From NCBI RefSeq assembly GCF_003254645.1, contig NZ_PNFD01000002.1, positions 372,001 through 436,000 on the forward strand: DNA of 64,000 nt, in the 5' to 3' direction. The position numbers were made by a program, and so were the translations under genes. This document shows positions 27,206 to 36,648 of this stretch, in pieces (positions within the stretch are counted from its first letter, which is position 1; each line of letters starts with the position of its first letter). This DNA comes from Microbacterium suaedae (GTDB lineage: Bacteria > Actinomycetota > Actinomycetes > Actinomycetales > Microbacteriaceae). The notes beneath the pieces were generated by a model. It was not told the origin of the DNA. It worked only from the letters and a program-made list of their open reading frames with translations, and made no database searches.

Positions 27206-28422
27206 GCGATCGATGCCAGGTCGATGGCCGAATCAGCGAGCTGGGTGCGGTCGACGGCGACCCGATCCCGGATCAGGCGCTGCACCTGATACTGCACGTC
27301 CCAGATGTTGACGTTCATGCCGGCGACGACGCGATCGCCCTGCACCCAGAAGGCGATGAACTCACCGGATCGGCGGTCACCGCGGACGACGACCTCGGCG
27401 TCGTCAGCGAGTGGCGCGTAGCCGGAGTACTCCATGCCGAGGTCGTACTGATCGGTGAAGAAATACGGCACATCGTCGAGCGCGGCGTCGCGCCCGAGCA
27501 TCGAGGCGGCCGCGACCTTGCCGCTCGCGATCGCGTTCGCCCAGTGCTCGCTCCGCAGGCGAGCTCCGAGCACCGGGTGGAAGGCGTTCGCCGCGTCGCC
27601 CGCCGCGAAGATCCCCTCGACCGAGGTGCGCATGCTCTCGTCGACGAGGATCCCGCCGTCGATCGCGGCACCGGCCGTCTCGGCCAGTTCGGTGTCGGGA
27701 ACGGCGCCGATGCCGACGATCACCACATCGGCGGGAACGAGCTCACGATCGGTGCGCACGCCCGTCGCGGAGTCGCCTGATCCGGTCTCGATGGCGAGCA
27801 CCTGGCGCTCGAGCAGGAAGGTGACGCCGTGGTCCTCGTGGAGTTCGCGGAACACCCCGCCCATCTCGTCGCCGAGCGCGGCAGCCAGCGGCGCCCGGCT
27901 CCGGGTCACGACCGTCACTTCGTTGCCGTATCCGCGCGCGGCAGCCGCGAGCTCGAGCCCGATCCACCCGGATCCGACGCAGACGACGCGACGCCCGCCC
28001 TCGGCGAGCGAGGCGCGCAGCGCATCGGCGTCGTCGAGAGTGCGGAACGTGTGCACTCCGGGGGCGTCCCCGCCGGGGACGGGGAGCGGGCGCGGAGTCG
28101 CGCCCGTCGCGATCAGGATCTGATCGAATGCGAGCGATGTGCCGTCGTCGAGCTCGACCCGGCCCTCCGCGATGCCGCGCGCGGCGACGCCGAGGTGCGG
28201 CGTGACGTCGTACTCGGCCTCCCACCCCTCCGCGTGCACGAAGACGCTCTCGCGATCGTCGGCGCCCGTGAGGTAGCCCTTCGACAGCGGCGGTCGTTCA
28301 TAGGGGCGACGCGGCTCGGCGGCGACCAGATCGATGGCGCCGTCGAAGCCGAGAGAGCGGAGCTCGGAGACCGCGGTCGCCGCGGCGAGGCCTCCTCCGA
28401 TGACCACGAAACGTGTCGGCAT
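27202..28422 (-). CDS. Ferredoxin/rubredoxin reductase-like FAD oxidoreductase
   Basis: A 406-residue two-dinucleotide flavoprotein. VVIGGGLAAATAVSELR (6-22) binds FAD, PYERPPLSKGYLTG is the subfamily motif, VVCVGSGWIGLELAAAARGYG binds NAD(P)H, and GIFAAGDAANAFHP is the C-terminal FAD motif. It matches the reductases that feed electrons to ferredoxins of P450s or dioxygenases. No ferredoxin gene lies in the window. First gene of a three-gene overlapping set with folP2 and the RibD-like reductase. Confidence 0.85.
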   Translation of the reverse strand: MPTRFVVIGGGLAAATAVSELRSLGFDGAIDLVAAEPRRPYERPPLSKGYLTGADDRESVFVHAEGWEAEYDVTPHLGVAARGIAEGRVELDDGTSLAFDQILIATGATPRPLPVPGGDAPGVHTFRTLDDADALRASLAEGGRRVVCVGSGWIGLELAAAARGYGNEVTVVTRSRAPLAAALGDEMGGVFRELHEDHGVTFLLERQVLAIETGSGDSATGVRTDRELVPADVVIVGIGAVPDTELAETAGAAIDGGILVDESMRTSVEGIFAAGDAANAFHPVLGARLRSEHWANAIASGKVAAASMLGRDAALDDVPYFFTDQYDLGMEYSGYAPLADDAEVVVRGDRRSGEFIAFWVQGDRVVAGMNVNIWDVQYQVQRLIRDRVAVDRTQLADSAIDLASIA

Positions 28423-28524
28423 GGTTCCTCCTCCCTCGTGTCAGCCTATGCCCGTCTGTGTGATCGTGGCGAGACCGAGTTCGGGCGCGATGCCGATGTC
28501 GCCTCCGTCCGCGAGAATCGAAGG

Positions 28525-29754
28525 ATGCGTGAGACGACCGACCCGCCGCCGATCCGTTCCGGATCAGTGTGGCGCGTTCCCGGGATGTCGGCGCTGCTCG
28601 CGATGTCGGCGCTCGGGTTCTCCGGCTACGCACTGCTGCTGCCGACCGCCCCGCTCTGGGCACGGCACGGTGGCGCCGACGAAGCGGGGGCGGGGCTCGT
28701 CAACGCCGTGCTCATGCTCGCGACGGTTCTCGTGCAGACGGTGGTCCCGTGGGCGCTGCGGACACTCGGATGGCGAGTCACGATGATCGCCGGGATGCTT
28801 CTGCTCGGCGCCCCGTCAGCGATGCTCGCGCTCTCCGACGCGCTCTGGGCGGTGCTGGCCGTCTCCGCCGTGCGCGGCGCCGGCTTCGCCGTGCTGACGG
28901 TGTGCGGCGCGAGCGCGGTCGCGCACCTCGTCGCTGCTCCCCGACGCGGTCGTGCGATCGGTGCCTACGGGCTGTCGATCGCACTGCCGCAGTTCCTGCT
29001 CACGCCGACATCGGCATGGCTCGCGGAGTCCGTGGACTTCCGAGTCGTGTTCGCGCTCGGCTGCCTGCCGGTCATTGCCGCGCCCTTCGCCGCATTGCTC
29101 GGGGCCCGCATCGATCGGCGAGGCGAAGAGGACGAGGAAGAGAGCTCCGACGGGCCGGTGGGGCCGGGACGACTGATTCTCGCGCTCGCGGTTCCTTCTC
29201 TGGTGCTGCTCGCCATCACGACGCCGGGCGGCGCGATCATCTCGTTCGCCCCGCAATTCGGATACGGCGCGCTCACGGTGGTGATCGGTCTCTTCGCCTT
29301 CACAGGCGCAACCGCCTTCACGAGGTGGCTGGCGGGTGGCTTCGCCGACCAATTCGGCCCGCACCGATTCATCGCCCCGCTGCTCGTCGTCGGCGCGGCA
29401 GGTCTCGCCGTCGCGGCATGGGCCGTGCTGGCTCCGGACGACCGCCCCATCGCCCTCGTCGTCGGCGTGACGCTCGTGGGTGCCGCGTACGGCGCCCTGC
29501 AGAATCTGACCCTTGTCGTGTCGTTTGCCGCCGTACCGAACCGGCTGCGCAATGTCGCGAGCACGACGTGGAACATCGGCTTCGACGCCGGCACCGGTCT
29601 CGGATCCCTCGTCGTCGGCTTCATCGCGGCGGGCACGAGCTTCGCCGTGGGGTTGGCGACGACGGCAGCGTTCTGTCTCGTCGTCGCGGTGCTCTACGCG
29701 GTCGCTACGGCTCGTCGACGGCGCCGCGCGAGGGCGGAACCGCCCGCGTTCTGA
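28525..29754 (+). CDS. MFS transporter
   Basis: A 409-residue carrier with 12 predicted helices and a charged central loop (RRGEEDEEESSDGPVG, about 190-210). The A-like motif between helices 8 and 9 is RWLAGGFADQFGPHR. CynX/NreB-like drug or anion exporters are nearest by eye; the substrate is unknown. AAGG lies close to the ATG. The gap to the divergent flavoprotein gene (28423-28524) must hold both promoters. Confidence 0.85.
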   Translation: MRETTDPPPIRSGSVWRVPGMSALLAMSALGFSGYALLLPTAPLWARHGGADEAGAGLVNAVLMLATVLVQTVVPWALRTLGWRVTMIAGMLLLGAPSAMLALSDALWAVLAVSAVRGAGFAVLTVCGASAVAHLVAAPRRGRAIGAYGLSIALPQFLLTPTSAWLAESVDFRVVFALGCLPVIAAPFAALLGARIDRRGEEDEEESSDGPVGPGRLILALAVPSLVLLAITTPGGAIISFAPQFGYGALTVVIGLFAFTGATAFTRWLAGGFADQFGPHRFIAPLLVVGAAGLAVAAWAVLAPDDRPIALVVGVTLVGAAYGALQNLTLVVSFAAVPNRLRNVASTTWNIGFDAGTGLGSLVVGFIAAGTSFAVGLATTAAFCLVVAVLYAVATARRRRRARAEPPAF

Positions 29755-29801
29755 CGCCCGCGGTCTTGCCGCCGATGCGGCGTGCGCTCGGAGGCGGCGG
29801 G

Positions 29802-30275
29802 TCAGAGGCCGCCGTCGAAGCCGTTCTGCCGCCAGGCCTCGTACGTCGCAATCGCGGCGGCGTTCGAGAGATTGAGCGAGCGCGCGCCGGGGACCATGGG
29901 GATCCGCACGCGGTCCGTCACGCGATCGTGCCGCAGCACCTCGTCGGGGAGTCCGTCGGGCTCGCATCCGAACAGCAGCGCATCGCCCGAACGGTAGGAG
30001 ACATCCGTGAAGGACCTGTCCGTGTGGCCAGTGAAGGCGCAGACTCGCCCCGAACCGTGTTCGTTCAGGAAGGCGAGGGCCGCGTCGAGATCGCTGTGCA
30101 CGCGGACGCGCGCGAGGTCGTGATAATCCAGGCCCGCGCGACGCAGCTTCGCATCCGAGAGGTCGAAGCCGAGGGGCTCCACGAGATGGAGGGTGGAGCC
30201 TGTGACAGCCGCGAGGCGAATGGCGTTGCCCGTGTTCGGGGGGATCCGCGGCTCATGGAAGACGATGTGGAACAC
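29802..30275 (-). CDS. trmL: tRNA (cytidine/uridine-2'-O-)-methyltransferase TrmL
   Basis: A 157-residue SPOUT enzyme that 2'-O-methylates position 34 of tRNA-Leu. IVFHEPRIPPNTGNAIRLAA (4-23) is motif 1, LLFGCEPDGLP motif 2 and IPMVPGARSLNLSNAAAI the knot motif 3. Length and knot are complete. Confidence 0.92.
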   Translation of the reverse strand: MFHIVFHEPRIPPNTGNAIRLAAVTGSTLHLVEPLGFDLSDAKLRRAGLDYHDLARVRVHSDLDAALAFLNEHGSGRVCAFTGHTDRSFTDVSYRSGDALLFGCEPDGLPDEVLRHDRVTDRVRIPMVPGARSLNLSNAAAIATYEAWRQNGFDGGL

Positions 30276-30385
30276 GACGCCTCACCGTACCCGGCTCTCC
30301 TGAAGAGGAGGGCGGCATCCATGCGACGTCACATTCCCCCTGCAGGCGGAACGAGGGGCGTAGCCTCGAACGAAGGAGGCGCATC

Positions 30386-31480
30386 ATGGCCACCGTCCGC
30401 AGAACCATCCCGACCGATGTCCGTCGCACGGGCGGACGCGGCACCAGCGACTTCTCCGAGCTGGCGAAGAGGATCCGCGATCGGGGATTCCTCCGGCACC
30501 GCTACGGCTACTACTGGACGAAGCTCGTCGGCCTGCCGCTCGCGCTCGCCATCGCAATCGCCGGATTCGTCTGGATCGGCGACACCTGGTGGCAGCTATT
30601 CACCGCAGCGCTCCTCGCGATCATCTTCACGCAGATCGCCTTCCTCGGCCACGATGCGGCTCACCGCCAGATCTTCGTCTCGGGCCGGTGGAACGACTGG
30701 ATCAGCCTTATCCTCGGCGATCTGTTCGTGGGGATGAGCTACGGCTGGTGGCGCCATAAGCACACGAGACACCACGCGAACCCCAACCGGGTCGGCGCGG
30801 ATCCCGACATCGAGCTGCCCGTCATCGCCGTCTCGGGCGAGGAGTCCGAGCGTCGTCGGGGTCGGGTGCTGGGCTGGTTGCGCGCCCACCAGGGGCTGTT
30901 CTTCTTCCCGATCCTGCTTCTCGAGGGCGTCTCCCTGCACGCCTCGGGTGTGCGCCGCGTCGCGACGCGCGAGCATCTGGATCGGCGCTGGGTCGAGATC
31001 GGGATGCTCAGCGTCCGACTCATCGGATTCACCGCACTTGTGTTCTTCGTGCTCTCGCCGGGCATCGCCGCCACCTTCCTCGCGGTGCAGCTGGGCGTGT
31101 TCGGGTTCTATATGGGCGTCGCGTTCGCGCCGAACCACAAGGGCATGCCGATCGTGCCGCGTCATCTGAAGCTCGACTTCCTGCGTCGGCAGGTGATGAT
31201 GAGCAGGAACATCCGCGGCGGCCGCGTGATCGATATCGCGATGGGCGGGCTCAACTATCAGATCGAGCACCACCTCTTCCCGTCGATGCCGCGCCCGCAC
31301 CTGCGCCGCGCGGCCCCCGTCATCGCCGACTACTGCCGCGAGCGCGACGTCCCGTACACACAGACGAGCCTGTTCAGCTCGTACGCGATCGTCGTCCGCT
31401 ACATCAACCGCGTCGGCCTCGGCGAACGCGACGTGTTCACGTGCCCTCTGGTGGAGCAGCGCAGCCACCTGGGGGCGTAG
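30386..31480 (+). CDS. Membrane fatty acid desaturase
   Basis: A 364-residue di-iron acyl desaturase of the bacterial delta-6/linoleoyl-CoA-like group. The three histidine boxes are GHDAAH (about 88-93), HKHTRHH (about 125-131) and QIEHHLFPSMPR (about 291-302), the last in the QxxHH form. Four hydrophobic helices lie between them. It introduces double bonds in acyl lipids, probably for membrane fluidity. CGAAGGAGG precedes the ATG. Confidence 0.9.
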   Translation: MATVRRTIPTDVRRTGGRGTSDFSELAKRIRDRGFLRHRYGYYWTKLVGLPLALAIAIAGFVWIGDTWWQLFTAALLAIIFTQIAFLGHDAAHRQIFVSGRWNDWISLILGDLFVGMSYGWWRHKHTRHHANPNRVGADPDIELPVIAVSGEESERRRGRVLGWLRAHQGLFFFPILLLEGVSLHASGVRRVATREHLDRRWVEIGMLSVRLIGFTALVFFVLSPGIAATFLAVQLGVFGFYMGVAFAPNHKGMPIVPRHLKLDFLRRQVMMSRNIRGGRVIDIAMGGLNYQIEHHLFPSMPRPHLRRAAPVIADYCRERDVPYTQTSLFSSYAIVVRYINRVGLGERDVFTCPLVEQRSHLGA

Positions 31481-31486
31481 GCACGC

Positions 31487-31597
31487 TCAGCTCTCTTCCT
31501 CCGATGCCGCGGGAACCTCGCACACACCCGACTCGGCGTCGCAGACGACCCCGGGAGTGGTGACGAACGCGAGGGGCTGGGGGAGCGGATCACGCAT
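31487..31597 (-). CDS. 36-residue ORF with CX6C, overlapping frnE
   Basis: ATG 31597 overlaps the last bases of the frnE frame (AATGCGTGA) and the frame reads MRDPLPQPLAFVTTPGVVCD, then AESGVCEVPAASEEES, 36 residues ending at 31487. Two cysteines (19 and 26) in an acidic Gly/Val context recall the Cys-containing tails of some actinobacterial DsbA/FrnE proteins. It would be translated by reinitiation after frnE. It may be a thiol partner, a split-off tail, or chance; coding status is unproven. Confidence 0.4.
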   Translation of the reverse strand: MRDPLPQPLAFVTTPGVVCDAESGVCEVPAASEEES

Positions 31598-32252
31598 TGC
31601 GCTGCTCCCAGGCCTGTGAGATGGCCTGTCCGTATGTCTCGGTCGGGACAGCGCCGGGAATCCCGAGGCGCCGATCGAGCACCGTGAACGGTACTCCCCG
31701 GGCACCGAGCGCCTGCGCCTCGGCCTGGTCGGAGCGCACCTCGTCGGCGTAGCGGTCGGAAGCGAGCACGTCGCGCACCTCGTCCTCGGGCACACCGGCC
31801 TCGGTCGCGATCCGCACGGCGGTCTCGTGCGAGAACGCGTCCGGGGTGCCGCCGAAGAGCTCACGCTGCATGGCCTTCATCACGCGCCATCCGGCTCCGT
31901 GGGACTCGGCGAGCTTGACGACCCGCAGGTGGTCGAGGGTGTTCCGCACCGCGTGATCGACCTCGTACGCGAGCCCCTCCTCGCGGGCGAGCGCCTGCAC
32001 CTGCTCTTCCATGCCGCGCGCCTCGTCGAGGGACTTTCCGTACTTCTCCGCGAGATAGGCGACCGTCGACCGAGGCTCCTCCGGCGCGTCAGGGTCGAGC
32101 TGGAAGGCGCGGATCCGTACGTCGATCCGGTCGCCGTGCTCAGAGGCCTCCATCGCCTTCTCCAGGCGCTCGTCGCCGATGTAGCACCAGGGGCAGAGCA
32201 CATCGCTCCAGACCTCGATCGTGAGGGTGTCGGCAGCGGATTCGGTCGTCAT
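31590..32252 (-). CDS. FrnE-like DsbA-family oxidoreductase
   Basis: A 220-residue thioredoxin-fold protein with inserted helical domain. IEVWSDVLCPWCYIGDERLE carries the CPWC active site (about residues 20-23), and GARGVPFTVLDRRLGIPGA has the cis-Pro loop. No signal peptide, so it is cytosolic like FrnE of Deinococcus rather than a periplasmic DsbA. Start ATG 32252 sits just before the conserved strand; longer frames run into the FUSC gene region without similarity. Confidence 0.85.
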   Translation of the reverse strand: MTTESAADTLTIEVWSDVLCPWCYIGDERLEKAMEASEHGDRIDVRIRAFQLDPDAPEEPRSTVAYLAEKYGKSLDEARGMEEQVQALAREEGLAYEVDHAVRNTLDHLRVVKLAESHGAGWRVMKAMQRELFGGTPDAFSHETAVRIATEAGVPEDEVRDVLASDRYADEVRSDQAEAQALGARGVPFTVLDRRLGIPGAVPTETYGQAISQAWEQRNA

Positions 32253-32305
32253 GTGGGGTCTCCATCTCTTGGGGCGTCCCCGGTTCAAACGCGGGGCGCC
32301 GCGCA

Positions 32306-33370
32306 CTATTCCCCGCTCGCGCCCGATGCGGGCCGCGGTTCGTCGGTCAGCTCGCCGTGGATGCGGTGCAGATCCTCGAGGAGCGATCCGATGAGGATCC
32401 AGTGATCGCCCGATGGGGTCGCGACGCTGTAGGGGCGCGTGAGGGCGGGCATCGTCGTCGTGACCGGAGCGTCGCCGAGGGCGCCCGCTCGGCGGATGGC
32501 CAGCTTCACGTCGTGGGCCGCGCGGCGCAGCTGCTCGGCGATCCCGATCACGGCGGGCTCGCCGGAGAGCGCGTCGTCGTAGCGATCGTAGAAGGCGCGG
32601 GTCATGCCGATGATCTGCGTGACGACCGGGCCCACGCGGTCGACGAGGTCGCGGACCTCCCGGAGCTCTCGCCGGTGCCGGCGCCCGCGCGGGTTCAGCG
32701 ACAGCGAGTTGCTCGCATCGTCGATCGCCTTCTCCGCCGCCTCGCGCATGGGACGCAGCAGGCGGGCGGTGACGAGAAGCTCGGCACGTTCGGAGGGCGA
32801 CTGCGGCGACTCGAGCGCCTGTGCGAGCCGCTCCATGGCCGCGGCCAGTTCGTCGCCGAGGGCATCGAGCGCGCGATGCGCGGGCGCGACGGCGACGGGC
32901 GGGACCAGGGCGAGATTCACGACGAAGCCGATGATCGCGCCGATGATCGTCTCGCCCACGCGGGTGACGGCGTATCCGGGTGTCGCCGCGCCGAGAGCGA
33001 GCACGAGCAGCGCGCTGATGCCGACCTGATTCGTGGTTCCGGGCGTCATCTTGAGTGCCCACGCGATCAGCAGCGAGAGCGCGATCGCCGCGACCACGAC
33101 CCACGAGGAGGGACCGAGCACGAGGCCGAGAATCGAGGCGATCACGACGCCGACGAGGACGCCCGTCGAACGTTCGACGGCCTTCTCCAGAGACTGATTG
33201 AGACTCGGCTGCACGACGAGGAGCGCCGCGATCGCCGCGAAGACGGGAGCGGGGCCATCGGGGATGAGGAGCAGCGAGATCAGCCATGCGCCGCCCGCCG
33301 CGACCGCAGACTTGATGATCTGCAGCAGGGGCGACCTGCGCTGCGCGCGGATCGCCGCGATCACGTTCAT
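32306..33370 (-). CDS. FUSC-type membrane protein (putative aromatic acid exporter)
   Basis: A 354-residue protein with about six N-terminal helices (for example AAGGAWLISLLLI and VFAAIAALLVVQPSL) including the LVVQPS..QSLEKAVERSTGVLVG block typical of FUSC/ArAE proteins, then a long soluble C-terminal helical domain (about 190-345). Relatives export aromatic acids or form p-hydroxybenzoate efflux parts; the substrate is unknown. ATG 33370 is the first start before the first helix; further upstream frame overlaps the divergent oxidoreductase promoter. Confidence 0.8.
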   Translation of the reverse strand: MNVIAAIRAQRRSPLLQIIKSAVAAGGAWLISLLLIPDGPAPVFAAIAALLVVQPSLNQSLEKAVERSTGVLVGVVIASILGLVLGPSSWVVVAAIALSLLIAWALKMTPGTTNQVGISALLVLALGAATPGYAVTRVGETIIGAIIGFVVNLALVPPVAVAPAHRALDALGDELAAAMERLAQALESPQSPSERAELLVTARLLRPMREAAEKAIDDASNSLSLNPRGRRHRRELREVRDLVDRVGPVVTQIIGMTRAFYDRYDDALSGEPAVIGIAEQLRRAAHDVKLAIRRAGALGDAPVTTTMPALTRPYSVATPSGDHWILIGSLLEDLHRIHGELTDEPRPASGASGE

Positions 33371-33452
33371 GGATCCACCGTATTGCGCGCGGTGGGGCGA
33401 TGGGGCAGGAACAGCCTTCGACAGACCCTCACGTTCGCCCCGGGCGCTTACC

Positions 33453-35768
33453 ATGGGAGACATGGTGACGAGGCCTCCTGAGCACGACATCGACGAGTCG
33501 AAGCTGACCGTCGGAGAACCGAAGACGCAGGCTGTCGGTGTGCCGGCCGTCCTGAACTCCCTGAAGATCGCCGTCGATCAGATGGGCCTCGCACGCAGCG
33601 CCCAGACGCTGCTGCAGGTGAATCAGAAGGACGGATTCGACTGTCCGGGATGCGCCTGGCCGGAGGAAGACCGCCGGCACGTCGCCGAGTTCTGCGAGAA
33701 CGGCGCGAAGGCCGTTGCGGAGGAGGCGACGGTGCGCCGCGTCGGACCGGAGTTCTTCGCCGAGCACTCGATCGACGAACTGCGCTCCCACGACGACTGG
33801 TGGCTCGGGCAGCAGGGTCGCCTCACGCATCCGATGATCCTCGACGAGGGGGCCAGCCACTATCGCCCCGTGTCGTGGGACGATGCGCTCGACATCATCG
33901 CCGACGAGCTGCGCGCACTCGACGACCCCGACGAGGCCGTCTTCTACACGTCCGGGCGCACGTCGAACGAGGCCGCCTTCGTCTATCAGCTGCTCGTGCG
34001 CGGCTACGGGACGAACAACCTCCCCGACTGCTCGAACATGTGCCACGAGTCGAGCGGATCCGCGCTCGGCGCAACCTTGGGAATCGGCAAGGGCACGGTG
34101 TCGATCACCGACATCCACGATGCCGAGCTGCTGATCGTCGCGGGCCAGAATCCGGGCACGAATCACCCGCGCATGCTCTCGGCGCTCGAGAAGGCGAAGC
34201 AGCGCGGCGCAAAGATCATCGCGGTCAACCCGCTGCCCGAGGCGGGTCTGCTGCACTTCAACAACCCGCAGACGCCGCGCGGCGTGATCCTCGGCGGGAC
34301 GGCGCTCGCCGATGACTTCGTGCAGATCCGCCTCGGAGGCGACCAGGCGCTCTTCCAGGCGATCGGAAAGCACCTCATCGAAGCGCACCGTGACCACGGC
34401 GGCGTGCTCGACACCGACTTCATCAACGCCCACACTTCCGGCTTCGACGCGTATGCGAGCGAGGTCGAGGGCGTGACGTGGCCCGACCTCGAGTCGGCCA
34501 CAGGGCTCACCGAGGAGCGCATGCGGGCGATCGCCGAGCAGGTGCGCTCGTCGGGCAAGACGATCGTGTGCTGGGCGATGGGGCTCACGCAGCACAAGCA
34601 TTCCGTGGCGACGCTGCGGGACGTCGTGAACGTGCTCCTGCTGCAGGGCAGCATCGGGCGTCCCGGCGCTGGCGTCTGCCCGGTGCGCGGCCACTCGAAC
34701 GTGCAGGGCGACCGCACGATGGGCATCTACGAGAAGCCCCCGGAGGACTTCCTCGCCGCGCTCGACGAGGAGTTCGCCTTCCGCGCGCCGCGCGAGCACG
34801 GTTTCGATACGGTGCAGGCGATCCGCGCGATGGATGCGGGCCACGTCCGCGTGTTCCTCGCGGTCGGAGGCAACTTCGTCTCGGCGACGCCCGACACCGC
34901 CGTCGTCGAACGGGGGATGGCGAAGACCGACCTGACGGTGCACGTCTCGACGAAGCTCAACCGCTCGCACGTCGTCACGGGGCGGCGCGCGATCATCCTC
35001 CCGACGCTCGGGCGCACCGACAGGGATCGACGCGGTGGCGGTGAGCAGCGCGTCACGGTCGAGGACTCCATGGGTGCCGTGCACGGGTCCCGCGGGCGCC
35101 TCGCGCCGCCGTCGGAGGACATGCTCAGCGAGGTCGCGATCCTCACGCGGCTGTGCGAGCGAGTGTTCGCGGGACGCGACGACGCGCCGCGGGCCGACTG
35201 GACGGAGCTCGAGAACGACTATCGCGCGATCCGCGACCACATCTCGCGCGTCGTTCCCGGCTTCGAGCGCTACGAGGAGCGGATCCAGAAGGGACGCACC
35301 TTCTATCTGCCGAACGCACCCCGCGACGCCCGTCGATTCACGACGGCGACCGGCCGAGCCATGTTCACGGCAAATGAGCTCGAGTTCCCGCGGATTCCCG
35401 AGGGGCGCCTCCTGCTGCAGACGCTGCGCTCGCACGATCAGTACAACACCACGATCTACGGCAAGGACGACCGGTACCGCGGCATTCATGACGGCCGACG
35501 CGTGGTGCTCGTCCACCCTGACGATATTCGGGCCCAGGAGTGCGTCGACGGCGAGATCATCGACATCGTGTCGGAGTGGGCGGGGCCGGACGGTATCGAG
35601 GAGCGCCGCGCCGAGGGCTTCCGCCTGGTCGCGTACGACACCCCGCGCCGCAACGCCGCCGCGTACTACCCCGAGACGAACGTGCTCGTCCCTCTCGAGT
35701 CGTTCGCCGACGTGAGCGGGACGCCGACGTCGAAGTCCATCGTCGTGCGGTTCGAGAAGCGGGTCTGA
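33453..35768 (+). CDS. FdhF/YdeP-family molybdopterin oxidoreductase
   Basis: A 771-residue Mo-bisPGD enzyme of the FdhF/YdeP (oxidoreductase alpha subunit-like) family. It begins with GFDCPGCAWPEE near 65, HYRPVSWDDALDIIADELRA, YTSGRTSNEAAFVYQLLVRG, the SNMCHESSG motif for the metal site (Cys near 203), and VCPVRGHSNVQGDRTMGI; the C-terminal cofactor domain starts near LLLQTLRSHDQYNT. E. coli YdeP is linked to acid resistance; the substrate is unknown and need not be formate. ATG 33462 is an alternative start. fdhD follows after one base. Confidence 0.88.
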   Translation: MGDMVTRPPEHDIDESKLTVGEPKTQAVGVPAVLNSLKIAVDQMGLARSAQTLLQVNQKDGFDCPGCAWPEEDRRHVAEFCENGAKAVAEEATVRRVGPEFFAEHSIDELRSHDDWWLGQQGRLTHPMILDEGASHYRPVSWDDALDIIADELRALDDPDEAVFYTSGRTSNEAAFVYQLLVRGYGTNNLPDCSNMCHESSGSALGATLGIGKGTVSITDIHDAELLIVAGQNPGTNHPRMLSALEKAKQRGAKIIAVNPLPEAGLLHFNNPQTPRGVILGGTALADDFVQIRLGGDQALFQAIGKHLIEAHRDHGGVLDTDFINAHTSGFDAYASEVEGVTWPDLESATGLTEERMRAIAEQVRSSGKTIVCWAMGLTQHKHSVATLRDVVNVLLLQGSIGRPGAGVCPVRGHSNVQGDRTMGIYEKPPEDFLAALDEEFAFRAPREHGFDTVQAIRAMDAGHVRVFLAVGGNFVSATPDTAVVERGMAKTDLTVHVSTKLNRSHVVTGRRAIILPTLGRTDRDRRGGGEQRVTVEDSMGAVHGSRGRLAPPSEDMLSEVAILTRLCERVFAGRDDAPRADWTELENDYRAIRDHISRVVPGFERYEERIQKGRTFYLPNAPRDARRFTTATGRAMFTANELEFPRIPEGRLLLQTLRSHDQYNTTIYGKDDRYRGIHDGRRVVLVHPDDIRAQECVDGEIIDIVSEWAGPDGIEERRAEGFRLVAYDTPRRNAAAYYPETNVLVPLESFADVSGTPTSKSIVVRFEKRV

Positions 35769-35769
35769 G

Positions 35770-36621
35770 ATGGGGCGCATCACCGCGCGCCGACCCGTCA
35801 CGCGCATCGTGCTCGGTGCGGAGCCCCGGCGCCGCCCGGACGCACTCGCGGTCGAGGAGCCGCTCGAGATCCGCGTCGGCGGCGATCCGCTGTCGGTCAC
35901 GATGCGCACTCCGGGCCACGATGTCGAGCTCGCGACCGGGTTCCTCCTCTCGGAGGGCGTCGTCCGGGACGGATCCGGCGTGGCCGCGGCGATCCACTGC
36001 GGCGGGCCCGGCACGGGTGGCGAGGAGAACACCTATAACGTTCTCGATCTGACCCTCGCCCCGGGCGTGGCTCCGCCGACGCCCGAGATGGCGCGGAACG
36101 TCTACATGACGAGTTCGTGCGGTGTCTGCGGGAAGGCGTCGATCGACGCCGTGCGCACCGAGTCGGCGCACACTGTCGACGCCGATCCGCTTGTGATCGA
36201 TGCCGAGATGCTCGCGACGTTCCCCGACGCGCTCCGCGCGCAGCAGGCCGCGTTCGACAAGACCGGCGGACTGCACGCGGCGGCCCTCTTCGACGGGACG
36301 ACGGGCGAGCTGCTCGTTGTGCGGGAGGATGTCGGGCGCCACAACGCGGTCGACAAGGTCGTCGGCTGGGCCGCGATGAACGGCCGGATCCCGCTGTCGG
36401 GACACGTGCTCATGGTGTCGGGACGCGTCGCCTTCGAGCTTGCCCAGAAGGCCGTCATGGCGGGGATCCCGATGATCGCCGCTGTGTCGGCGCCGTCGTC
36501 GCTCGCTGTCGAACTCGCCGCCGAGACGGGGTTGACGGTCGTGGGCTTCCTCCGCGGAACCCACATGAACGTCTACGCGGGGGAGCACCGTGTGCGCGTA
36601 CCTGCGCGCGCCGTGACATGA
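35770..36621 (+). CDS. fdhD: Sulfur carrier FdhD
   Basis: Transfers sulfur from IscS to the Mo-bisPGD cofactor so that FdhF-type enzymes are active. 283 residues with the redox/transfer loop SSCGVCGKASIDA (Cys about 117 and 120), VREDVGRHNAVDKVVG and SGRVAFELAQKAVMAGIPM. Immediately after the oxidoreductase gene, so the two form an operon and each supports the other's assignment. Confidence 0.95.
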   Translation: MGRITARRPVTRIVLGAEPRRRPDALAVEEPLEIRVGGDPLSVTMRTPGHDVELATGFLLSEGVVRDGSGVAAAIHCGGPGTGGEENTYNVLDLTLAPGVAPPTPEMARNVYMTSSCGVCGKASIDAVRTESAHTVDADPLVIDAEMLATFPDALRAQQAAFDKTGGLHAAALFDGTTGELLVVREDVGRHNAVDKVVGWAAMNGRIPLSGHVLMVSGRVAFELAQKAVMAGIPMIAAVSAPSSLAVELAAETGLTVVGFLRGTHMNVYAGEHRVRVPARAVT

Positions 36622-36648
36622 GACGCGATCCCCCGTGCGCTCGCGGCC

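Noticed and set aside
24806..27289. 827-codon plus-strand open frame
   Set aside because: Runs antisense across the amidohydrolase, RibD-like and FolP2 genes; no family similarity.
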